This document shows, in pieces, positions 1 to 4,769 of a stretch of DNA of 5,517 nucleotides. The stretch is from an uncultured Oscillospiraceae bacterium (GTDB lineage Bacteria; Bacillota; Clostridia; Oscillospirales; Ruminococcaceae), in the NCBI GenBank assembly GCA_900553955.1, contig USFO01000095.1, forward strand, positions 1 to 5,517, given 5' to 3'. Below the pieces are notes generated by a model. It saw only the letters and a program-made list of their open reading frames with translations. It ran no database searches and was not told where the DNA came from. A program made the translations under genes and the position numbers. Position 1 is the first letter of the stretch. Every line of letters begins with the position of its first letter.

Positions 1-33
1 AACCCATCAGGGGTGTCTTTCGTTTTTGTTCAA

Positions 34-72
34 GTCAGCTTGGCGGAAAACGAAGCTTTTCGACAAGCTGAC
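34..72 (+). other. Perfect 9-bp inverted repeat next to the terminator
   Basis: GTCAGCTTG at 34-42 is exactly complementary to CAAGCTGAC at 64-72. Inside it, GAAAA at 46-50 can pair with TTTTC at 57-61, so the whole stretch can fold as an interrupted stem-loop. Its right arm overlaps the first two bases of the terminator stem at 71-91. The two folds therefore sit back to back or compete slightly. It is probably the 3' structured end of a transcript arriving from outside the left edge. Whether that transcript is an mRNA or a non-coding RNA cannot be told from 33 further bases. All three rightward frames are open at base 1, so a gene tail is possible but unproven. Confidence 0.45.
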
Positions 73-96
73 GCTCCCTTTTCGGGAGCGTTTTTT
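71..96 (+). terminator. Rho-independent terminator of an upstream rightward unit
   Basis: The stem ACGCTCCC (71-78) pairs with GGGAGCGT (84-91) around a 5-base loop TTTTC, followed by T-run 91-96. The 8-bp GC-rich stem followed directly by six T residues is a classic intrinsic terminator for transcription entering from the left edge. On the opposite strand the stem is followed by no comparable T-run, so it works mainly rightward. Confidence 0.85.
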
Positions 97-106
97 GTGT
101 CTCTGC

Positions 107-142
107 AAAAATCCCCGTGCTCGTTTTGAGCACGGGGATTTT
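107..142 (-). terminator. Terminator of the htrA-like gene (bidirectional hairpin)
   Basis: A perfect 15-bp stem is formed by 108-122 and 128-142 with a 5-base loop at 123-127. Read leftward it ends in a run of five T (complement of 107-111), about 33 bases past the htrA stop codon. Read rightward it ends in TTTT at 139-142, so it can also act as a second stop for transcription from the left. The convergent arrangement with the 71-96 terminator insulates the two neighbouring units. Confidence 0.85.
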
Positions 143-174
143 CTGTATGTGTTATTATGAAAAGCTTTTTATGC

Positions 175-1626
175 TCAGCCGCCGAAGCCTCCGAAACCTC
201 CGCCAAAGCCGGGAAATCCGTAGCCGTATTGACTTCCTCCCTGCTGATTTTGCTGATACTGCTGATTTTGCTGATACTGCTCATTCTGCTCCGTCTGCTC
301 GTTCGCAAGTGCGGACTGAACCTTTTCGCCCACGGTGACTTCGATTTCAACGGTGCTGCCGCTGCGATAAACGGTCATTTTGAGCAAATCGCCGGCAGAG
401 GCCTCGCTTACCGCGTCCACAAGGTCGTTTGCACAGGTGATTTTTCTGTCGCCCACTTTAGTTACAATGTCGTTCACCTGAAGACCCGCTTTTGCTGCGG
501 GGCCGTCCTCGGAAACGCTCTTTATTGCCGCGCCCTCCGGCAGACCGTATGCCTGAGTTTCTGCGCTTACATCTGCAGCGGAAACGCCGATATAGGGCTT
601 TGCGATATAGCCTTTTTCGATGATGCTCTTGACTATGTCGTAAACTCTGTTCATGGGAATTGCAAAGCCGATGTTATCTATGGAAGCCTCGGAGTTGGAG
701 GAGCTGGAATATTTCGCGTTGGTGATGCCCACAACCTCGCCGTACATATTAAAGAGTGCGCCGCCGGAGTTGCCGGAGTTGATGGCGCAGTCGGTCTGGA
801 TAAGATCCATGGTAACACCGTTCGAAAGAGTCACTTCTCTATTGAGAGCGCTCACCGCACCGGAGGTGAGGGAGAATGTAAGCTCGCCTAAGGGGTTGCC
901 GATGGCAACAACGCTGTCGCCCACGTTCATATTGTCGGAATCGCCGATTACCGCGGGAGAAAGTCCCGTTGCGTTGACCTTGAGCACCGCAATATCGTTG
1001 CTTTCGTCGTAGCCCACAACGGTGGCGTCATAGCTGTCGCCGGAATATGTGGTGACTTTTATGGATGATGCACCCTCAATAACATGGTAGTTGGTTATAA
1101 TATAGCCGTCCTCCGAAATGATGAAGCCGGAGCCGGACGCCGCCGCCGTTGTGGTATATCCCCAGAAGTTGGTTGAATTTATCGAGGTGGTGATGCCCAC
1201 GGTGGAGTTCACATTCTGTGCGTAGACCTCTGCGGCGGTGAGCTGCTTCGAGGTGTCGATGTTCTTCACATCAAGGACGGTGTTTTCTCTGCTGCCCTGA
1301 AGAACGGTTGAGCTGCCCGACGCTTTGTTCCCTGCGGGAACGAGCTTTGCGCCGAGAGCGCCGCCGCAAACGCCGCCCACCAATGCACAGCATATCGCAA
1401 GTGCGGCGGCTTTCATGGCAACGCCGCTTTTTTTGCGCTTCTTCGGCTTTTCAAAGCCCTGAGTCGGATTGGGCTGTGCAAAGGGTGCGCCGTAATTTGC
1501 GTTCGCGCCGTAATTTGCATTCGCGTTTGCGTTTTCTTCGTTCACATAGCTGTTGTAGCTTACATGCTGATTTTCATAGTTCTGTTCGGAACTTCTGTTT
1601 TCGTAGTTATTCATTTCTTCGTTCAT
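175..1626 (-). CDS. htrA: HtrA/DegP-family membrane-anchored serine protease with PDZ domain
   Basis: This is an extracytoplasmic quality-control protease that degrades or refolds misfolded exported proteins (family knowledge). The 483-residue product has a polar Asn/Tyr-rich N-terminus (1-57, with an ANANYGA-type repeat) and a basic stop KPKKRKK at 60-66. One membrane segment follows at about 69-94 with no cleavage site evident. The trypsin-like domain is at about 130-335 and a single PDZ domain at about 345-433. The triad is visible: His181 in TNYHVIEG, Asp211 in SNDIAVLK, Ser287 in GNSGGA. The C-terminal 440-483 is low complexity, Gln/Asn-rich then Gly/Phe-rich, which is unusual for HtrA. 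The ATG at 1626 is preceded by GGAGG (1634-1638) at 7 bases. The gene is monocistronic, ends at the 107-142 hairpin, and diverges from a two-component operon whose regulator probably controls it. Assignment to the family is secure; orthology to htrA rather than a paralogue such as htrB or yyxA is not resolved. Confidence 0.95.
   Translation of the reverse strand: MNEEMNNYENRSSEQNYENQHVSYNSYVNEENANANANYGANANYGAPFAQPNPTQGFEKPKKRKKSGVAMKAAALAICCALVGGVCGGALGAKLVPAGNKASGSSTVLQGSRENTVLDVKNIDTSKQLTAAEVYAQNVNSTVGITTSINSTNFWGYTTTAAASGSGFIISEDGYIITNYHVIEGASSIKVTTYSGDSYDATVVGYDESNDIAVLKVNATGLSPAVIGDSDNMNVGDSVVAIGNPLGELTFSLTSGAVSALNREVTLSNGVTMDLIQTDCAINSGNSGGALFNMYGEVVGITNAKYSSSSNSEASIDNIGFAIPMNRVYDIVKSIIEKGYIAKPYIGVSAADVSAETQAYGLPEGAAIKSVSEDGPAAKAGLQVNDIVTKVGDRKITCANDLVDAVSEASAGDLLKMTVYRSGSTVEIEVTVGEKVQSALANEQTEQNEQYQQNQQYQQNQQGGSQYGYGFPGFGGGFGGFGG
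241..294 (-). repeat. 18-bp tandem repeat in the htrA tail
   Basis: An 18-base unit starting CTGCTGATTTTGCTGATA occurs perfectly at 241-258 and 259-276, continues perfectly for five more bases, and a degraded third copy (about 12 of 18 matching) runs to 294. On the coding strand it gives the Gln/Asn/Tyr repeats at residues about 445-463 (QYQQNQ units). As a whole-codon repeat it can expand or contract without a frameshift. Confidence 0.85.
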
Positions 1627-1686
1627 AGTAAAGCCTCCGTTTTATATTTATGACCGCCTTGCGGCGTTCGTTTTTCTTACTGTGGC

Positions 1687-1722
1687 TATATCATACTCCC
1701 GAAAGCTTAAAACAAGCTGAAA
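1687..1722 (-). promoter_or_regulatory. htrA promoter with CiaR-like direct repeat
   Basis: Read leftward, TTTCAGCTT (complement of 1714-1722) is followed by GT and TTTAAGCTT (complement of 1703-1711). This is an 11-bp-period direct repeat with one mismatch. A -10-like stretch TATGATATAG (complement of 1686-1695) follows; either TATGAT or the overlapping GATATA could be the hexamer. No good -35 is present because the repeats occupy that position, which is typical of a promoter needing an OmpR-family activator. The start site would lie near 1680, leaving a leader of about 55 bases with a small CGCC-GCAA-GGCG hairpin (1655-1666) before the GGAGG site. The binding protein is inferred to be the adjacent response regulator. 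Confidence 0.65.
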
Positions 1723-1781
1723 AATCCGTTGAACAAAATGTAAATAAACTTTGCATATTTTTTGCCGAAAAAATTTAATTT

Positions 1782-1817
1782 TTTCAGCTTTATTTCAGCT
1801 TGCAAGGCTATTATAAT
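1782..1817 (+). promoter_or_regulatory. Two-component operon promoter with CiaR-like direct repeat
   Basis: TTTCAGCTT occurs exactly at 1782-1790 and again at 1793-1801, an 11-bp period of about one helical turn. A perfect TATAAT at 1812-1817 follows ten bases later. The hexamer at 17-bp spacing (TTTATT, 1789-1794) is a poor -35 and lies inside the repeats. That suggests activation by a dimeric OmpR-family protein bound over the -35 region, much as a Pho box is placed. The same 9-mer in opposite orientation serves htrA. Autoregulation is the simplest inference. The ribosome binding site AGAGGT (1831-1836) precedes the ATG by 7 bases. Confidence 0.7.
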
Positions 1818-1843
1818 AATGATAACGAAAAGAGGTAATTCCT

Positions 1844-2521
1844 ATGAAGATACTTATTATAGAGGACGAAAAGCTTTTGGCAGATTCGCTCAAGGCTCTT
1901 CTTGAAAAGAAAGGCTTCGACGCGGAGTGCGTTTACGACGGCGAAAGCGGCGCGGAATATGCCGAAACCGGCGTTTATGACCTGCTTATACTTGATGTGA
2001 TGATGCCGAAGATGGACGGCTTCGAGGTGGCTCGAAGCGTGCGTGCCAAGCGCTGCGGAACGCCCATACTCATGCTCACCGCCCGCTCCGGCTTGGAGGA
2101 CAGAATTCGCGGGCTGAACGCCGGCGCGGATTACTACCTTACAAAGCCCTTTGACAGCCGGGAGCTGCTCGCCTGCGTAAATGCGCTCCTCCGCCGGCAG
2201 GGGAATCAGGTGGATGAGCTTTCCCTCGGCAACACCTCCCTTGACCTTTCCTCCTGCACCCTTATCTGCGGAGAAAACAGCGTTCGTCTTTCTGCAAAGG
2301 AATTCGACGTAATGCGCTTTTTGCTGCAATCTAAAGATTCCGTGCTTTCAAAGGAGGTCATTTTGGCGAAGGTCTGGGGCTATGATTCAAGCGCGGTGGA
2401 AAATCATGTGGAGGTCTATGTGGGCTTTCTTCGAAAAAAGCTCGCCGCCATCGGCTCCGATGTTCGCATAGAGGCTGTACGCCGCTTGGGTTATCGTTTG
2501 GAGGTGGAGAATAAGTGCTGA
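1844..2521 (+). CDS. OmpR-family response regulator (CiaR-like)
   Basis: This cytoplasmic transcription factor is activated by phosphotransfer from the histidine kinase encoded next to it. The receiver domain spans residues 1-118 with all key residues present: acidic pair Glu7/Asp8, phospho-acceptor Asp51 in LLILDVMMP, Thr79 in LTAR, Lys101 in LTKPF. A winged-helix DNA-binding domain covers about 125-222, with the recognition region VENHVEVYVGFLRKKL and the wing VRRLGYRLE. At 225 residues it is the normal length. By recollection of family sequences, the phrases GVYDLLILD and VEVYVxxxRKKL resemble streptococcal CiaR, but CssR-like or other Clostridia regulators cannot be excluded. The ATG at 1844 has AGAGGT seven bases upstream. 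The last 7 bases overlap the kinase gene. The direct repeats in its own promoter and in that of divergent htrA are its likely targets. Confidence 0.93.
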   Translation: MKILIIEDEKLLADSLKALLEKKGFDAECVYDGESGAEYAETGVYDLLILDVMMPKMDGFEVARSVRAKRCGTPILMLTARSGLEDRIRGLNAGADYYLTKPFDSRELLACVNALLRRQGNQVDELSLGNTSLDLSSCTLICGENSVRLSAKEFDVMRFLLQSKDSVLSKEVILAKVWGYDSSAVENHVEVYVGFLRKKLAAIGSDVRIEAVRRLGYRLEVENKC

Positions 2522-3723
2522 AAAAGCTCCGTATAAAGTTTATTCTTATCAATATGCTGCTTGTTACGGTTATACTTTCCGCGGTTTTCGGCTTTGTGTA
2601 CCACTTCACAAGAGTCAGCCTTGAGGACGAAAGCGTTTCCATGATGCAGTCCATAGCCGAGGATCCCCTTTACCTTATGGACATAGGCGAACAGGGCGGC
2701 AGCGTTCGCCTGCCCTATTTTATACTTAAAATAAATTCCCGCGGCGACATAATAGCTGCGGGCGGCGGATATTACGATCTTTCCGACAGAGATTTTCTCG
2801 AACAGCTTCTGCGGGAGGCTCTGCTTTCGGAAAATTCCGTCGGCGTCATAAAGGATTACAACCTGCGCTTTTATCGAACCGCATCGGGAGGCGGCGTTTC
2901 CATTGTTTTTGCGGATACGACCAGCGAAAAAGCCACGCTTTTAAGCCTTTTGCGAATTTTGCTGCTCATCGGCGGAGGCGCGTTCCTTGTTTTCCTCGGA
3001 ATAAGCGCGCTGCTTGCCCGCATAGCGATAAAGCCAGTGGAAACCGCATGGCGGCAGCAGCGGCAGTTCGTGGCGGACGCTTCTCACGAGCTGAAAACCC
3101 CGCTCACCGTGATTATGACCAGCGCCGAGCTGCTGCAAAACCCGGATTACGACGAACAGAGCCGCAGCGGCTTTGCGGAAAACATTCTTGTTATGTCAAA
3201 GCAGATGCGTAGCTTGACGGAGCGGCTTTTGGAGCTTGCCAGAGCCGACAGCGGCACAAATCTCCCTGCCTTTGAAAAATTCGATTTCAGCAGTACCGTC
3301 AAAAATGCGGTTCTTCCCTTTGAGGCGGTTTTCTTTGAAAAAGGCATCGAGCTTTCCTCGGAGATTGAGGACAATATCATTGTAAACGGCGACAGGGAGC
3401 ATCTTCGTCAGGTGCTTGAAATTTTCCTTGACAACGCGCAGAAATACGCCTTTGCGCCCGGAAGCGCCGTGGTAAAGCTGGAGCGCTGCGGCAAAAGCCG
3501 CTGCCGTCTTTCTGTGGCGAACACCGGCGAGCCCATAGCCCCGGAGGATCTAAAAAATATCTTCAAGCGCTTTTACCGCACCGACAAGGCGCGCAGCCGG
3601 GACGGCAGCTTCGGGCTGGGGCTTTCGATTGCGGAGAGCGTTGTGCTCCGCCACCGGGGAAAAATTTGGGCGGAGAGCAAAAACGGTATGAACACCTTCT
3701 TTGCGGAGCTGCCGACTGCATAA
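2515..3723 (+). CDS. Membrane sensor histidine kinase, partner of the adjacent regulator
   Basis: This 402-residue sensor kinase phosphorylates the regulator encoded upstream. Membrane segments lie at about 9-30 and 142-168, enclosing an extracytoplasmic sensor region of about 110 residues with no recognised fold. The second membrane helix is followed after only about 20 residues by the H-box FVADASHELKTP (phospho-His191), so a full HAMP linker is absent; only its start, RIAIKPVE, remains. The ATPase domain has the N-box LEIFLDNAQKYA (Asn307), a G1-like NTGEPI at 336-341 with Asn in place of the usual Asp, the F-box IFKRFYR, and the G2 box FGLGLS (366-371). It starts at GTG 2515, overlapping the regulator stop by 7 bases, with GGAGG at 2500-2504 and GGAGA at 2506-2510. 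That arrangement suggests translational coupling. It resembles the CiaH class, but the stimulus cannot be read from sequence. Confidence 0.93.
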   Translation: MLKKLRIKFILINMLLVTVILSAVFGFVYHFTRVSLEDESVSMMQSIAEDPLYLMDIGEQGGSVRLPYFILKINSRGDIIAAGGGYYDLSDRDFLEQLLREALLSENSVGVIKDYNLRFYRTASGGGVSIVFADTTSEKATLLSLLRILLLIGGGAFLVFLGISALLARIAIKPVETAWRQQRQFVADASHELKTPLTVIMTSAELLQNPDYDEQSRSGFAENILVMSKQMRSLTERLLELARADSGTNLPAFEKFDFSSTVKNAVLPFEAVFFEKGIELSSEIEDNIIVNGDREHLRQVLEIFLDNAQKYAFAPGSAVVKLERCGKSRCRLSVANTGEPIAPEDLKNIFKRFYRTDKARSRDGSFGLGLSIAESVVLRHRGKIWAESKNGMNTFFAELPTA

Positions 3724-3766
3724 AAAAACAAATCCTCCCTGCGCTTCGGCATAGGGAGGATTTTTT
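3722..3766 (+). terminator. Bidirectional terminator after the two-component operon
   Basis: AATCCTCCCT (3731-3740) pairs perfectly with AGGGAGGATT (3753-3762) around a 12-base loop, followed by T-run 3761-3766. It starts directly after the kinase stop codon (3721-3723). Upstream A-run 3722-3728 becomes a T-run on the other strand, so the same hairpin can stop leftward transcription from the small ORF at 3845-3943. Confidence 0.9.
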
Positions 3767-3844
3767 GCACATAATTCATCAAACCCGCGCGCGGCGAGTT
3801 CCCGGCGGAAAGCATATCGGCGGCGCAAAAGCCACGGCGATATT

Positions 3845-3943
3845 TTATTTCTTTTTGGAAAACCTATCAACAAGCCTGTTTATTCCCATATCGAGAAAAC
3901 AGTCTGCGATATCGGTAAATATGTTTATAATGCAGTCAAGCAT
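3845..3943 (-). CDS. Small 32-residue amphipathic protein, function unknown
   Basis: The ORF is short but has a proper start. ATG at 3943 is preceded by GGAGGA (complement of 3951-3956) at 7 bases, and an extended -10 promoter lies about 36 bases further upstream. It ends with TAA at 3845-3847, and a terminator usable leftward sits at 3731-3762. The peptide begins MLDCIINIFTDIADCF and ends in RFSKKK. Hydrophobic residues (Leu2, Ile5/6, Phe9, Ile12, Phe16/Leu17, Leu24, Phe28) recur every 3-4 positions, with Asp residues in the first half and Arg/Lys in the second. This suits one amphipathic helix, possibly membrane-associated. It has two Cys (4, 15) and no signal peptide. I do not recognise a family. 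A membrane-acting regulator or a type I toxin-like peptide are speculative options. It is 111 bases downstream of the cytidylate-kinase-like gene on the same strand. Confidence 0.6.
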   Translation of the reverse strand: MLDCIINIFTDIADCFLDMGINRLVDRFSKKK

Positions 3944-3978
3944 AGCGTTTTCCTCCGTGCTCGGATTTATTTGATTAA

Positions 3979-4008
3979 ATTCTATCACGAAAATGTGATA
4001 AAAAAATA
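3979..4008 (-). promoter_or_regulatory. Extended -10 promoter with overlapping 18-bp dyad
   Basis: Read leftward, TGATAGAAT (complement of 3979-3987) is an extended -10 element (TG-N-TAGAAT). The -35 position holds only weak T-rich matches (ATTTTT or TATTTT near 4002-4008). A perfect inverted repeat, TATCAC (3983-3988) and GTGATA (3995-4000) with a 6-base centre, covers the TG motif, part of the -10 and the spacer. A repressor bound there would block RNA polymerase. Alternatively it is a chance AT-rich palindrome. The predicted start would be near 3972, giving a leader of about 28 bases before the small ORF. Confidence 0.5.
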
Positions 4009-4019
4009 CTGCTTTTGTG

Positions 4020-4051
4020 AAAAGCGTCCGAACTTTTCCTTCGGGCGCTTT
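4020..4051 (-). terminator. Weak hairpin terminator after the kinase-like gene
   Basis: Bases 4021-4032 and 4040-4051 form a 12-bp stem interrupted by one mismatch (a U-G wobble when transcribed rightward, A-C when leftward), with a 7-base loop. It lies immediately past the stop of the leftward gene and is followed leftward by only four T residues before CACA. Termination may be incomplete, letting some transcripts run into the small ORF. Confidence 0.55.
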
Positions 4052-4054
4052 ATA

Positions 4055-4699
4055 TTATGCTTGCTTTTCCGGAGCTTCCGCTTTCGGCTGCTCCTTTTCC
4101 GCCATTAAACGGTACGCCTTTTCGATTATGTCCACAACGCCGTCAATGCCAAGCCTGCCGCTGTCAAGCATGAGGTTGTAGCTTTCCTTCATCCCCCATT
4201 TTTTATTGTGGCAGCTCATGTTGTAGTAGGATGCACGGTATTTGTCCGTTTGCTGAACGGATTTTGCCGCTTCCTTTTCGGATATGTTGTAACGCTCCAC
4301 GGCGCGCTTTATTCTGGTTTTTACATCAGAATAAATGAACACGTTGAGCAAGTCGTCACGGTCGCGCAGAACGTTATCGGCGCAGCGGCCGACGAAAATG
4401 CAGGGACCTTCCTTTGCCTTTTCCATTATGTAATTCGTCTGATCCGCGGAAATCATAATGCCCGCCGGAATCATATTGTCCATACCGAACTCCGTGTAGG
4501 GGTACATAGCCATGGTATAAAGGAAGCTTCCGGTGGGTGTCTCCTCTATTTCACGAACGTATTTTGCGCTGAAGCCGTTGTTTTTTGCGGCGTACTCGTA
4601 GAGATTTTTGTCGTAATAGGGTATTCCGAGTCTTTCGGAAAGCTTCAGACCGATCTCGCTTCCGCCGCTGCAAAACTGTCTTCCTATTGTAATTATCAT
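4055..4699 (-). CDS. Cytidylate kinase-like family protein
   Basis: The 214-residue product belongs to the P-loop cytidylate-kinase-like family (Cytidylate_kin2 type), common in Firmicutes beside the true Cmk; its substrate is not established. Near the N-terminus MIITIGRQFCSGGSEIG carries the family's glycine-rich phosphate loop (6-17), which lacks the Lys of a canonical Walker A. Then come LGIPYYDKNLY (24-34), the conserved IFVGRCADNVL (101-111), LLNVFIYSD (117-125), the lid-like Arg/Lys region with TDKYRASYYN (151-160), and KKWG...YNLMLDSGRLGID toward the C-terminus. The last 15 residues are a charged Glu/Lys/Pro/Ala tail, probably disordered. The ATG at 4699 has AAGGGAG (complement of 4709-4715) upstream with about 9 bases spacing. 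It has its own strong promoter and does not depend on the amidohydrolase upstream. A role as nucleotide kinase is inferred from family only. Confidence 0.9.
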   Translation of the reverse strand: MIITIGRQFCSGGSEIGLKLSERLGIPYYDKNLYEYAAKNNGFSAKYVREIEETPTGSFLYTMAMYPYTEFGMDNMIPAGIMISADQTNYIMEKAKEGPCIFVGRCADNVLRDRDDLLNVFIYSDVKTRIKRAVERYNISEKEAAKSVQQTDKYRASYYNMSCHNKKWGMKESYNLMLDSGRLGIDGVVDIIEKAYRLMAEKEQPKAEAPEKQA

Positions 4700-4732
4700 T
4701 GCTTTAATCTCCCTTCGAGTTTTTCTGCTTTT

Positions 4733-4761
4733 ATTATATTAAATTTCGGGGAATTTGTCAA
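4733..4761 (-). promoter_or_regulatory. Consensus sigma-A promoter of the kinase-like gene
   Basis: Read leftward, TTGACA (complement of 4756-4761) and TATAAT (complement of 4733-4738) are separated by exactly 17 bases. Both hexamers match the consensus in full. The start would be near 4726, giving a leader of about 27 bases that includes the AAGGGAG ribosome binding site. The -35 starts only 8 bases past the amidohydrolase stop codon, and no terminator lies between, so readthrough from the upstream gene can add to expression. Strong constitutive transcription is expected. Confidence 0.88.
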
Positions 4762-4769
4762 AGAAAAAG

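Noticed and set aside
1..129. Rightward frame open from the left edge to a stop at 127-129
   Set aside because: It would read through the strong terminator at 71-96 and into the htrA terminator; the short translation has no recognisable features, so a gene tail there is not supported.
157..891. Long rightward ORF of 244 codons antisense to htrA
   Set aside because: It lies wholly inside the htrA coding region, has a low-complexity Leu/Ile run that is the mirror of the 18-bp repeat, no ribosome binding site and no recognisable domain; htrA has its full catalytic triad.
1811..2329. Leftward ORF of 172 codons inside the response regulator
   Set aside because: It is the shadow of the receiver domain coding sequence and its tail runs through the operon promoter.
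3767..3844. GC-rich stretch between the terminator and the small ORF
   Set aside because: It has short GC palindromic pieces (such as the CGCGCG run near 3786) but no stable complete stem, repeat or ORF with a start signal; nothing could be supported.
3550..3974. Overlapping ORFs on both strands around the end of the kinase and the following gap
   Set aside because: They run through the terminator hairpin at 3731-3762 and lack ribosome binding sites; the only ORF in the gap with a proper start is the 32-codon one at 3845-3943.
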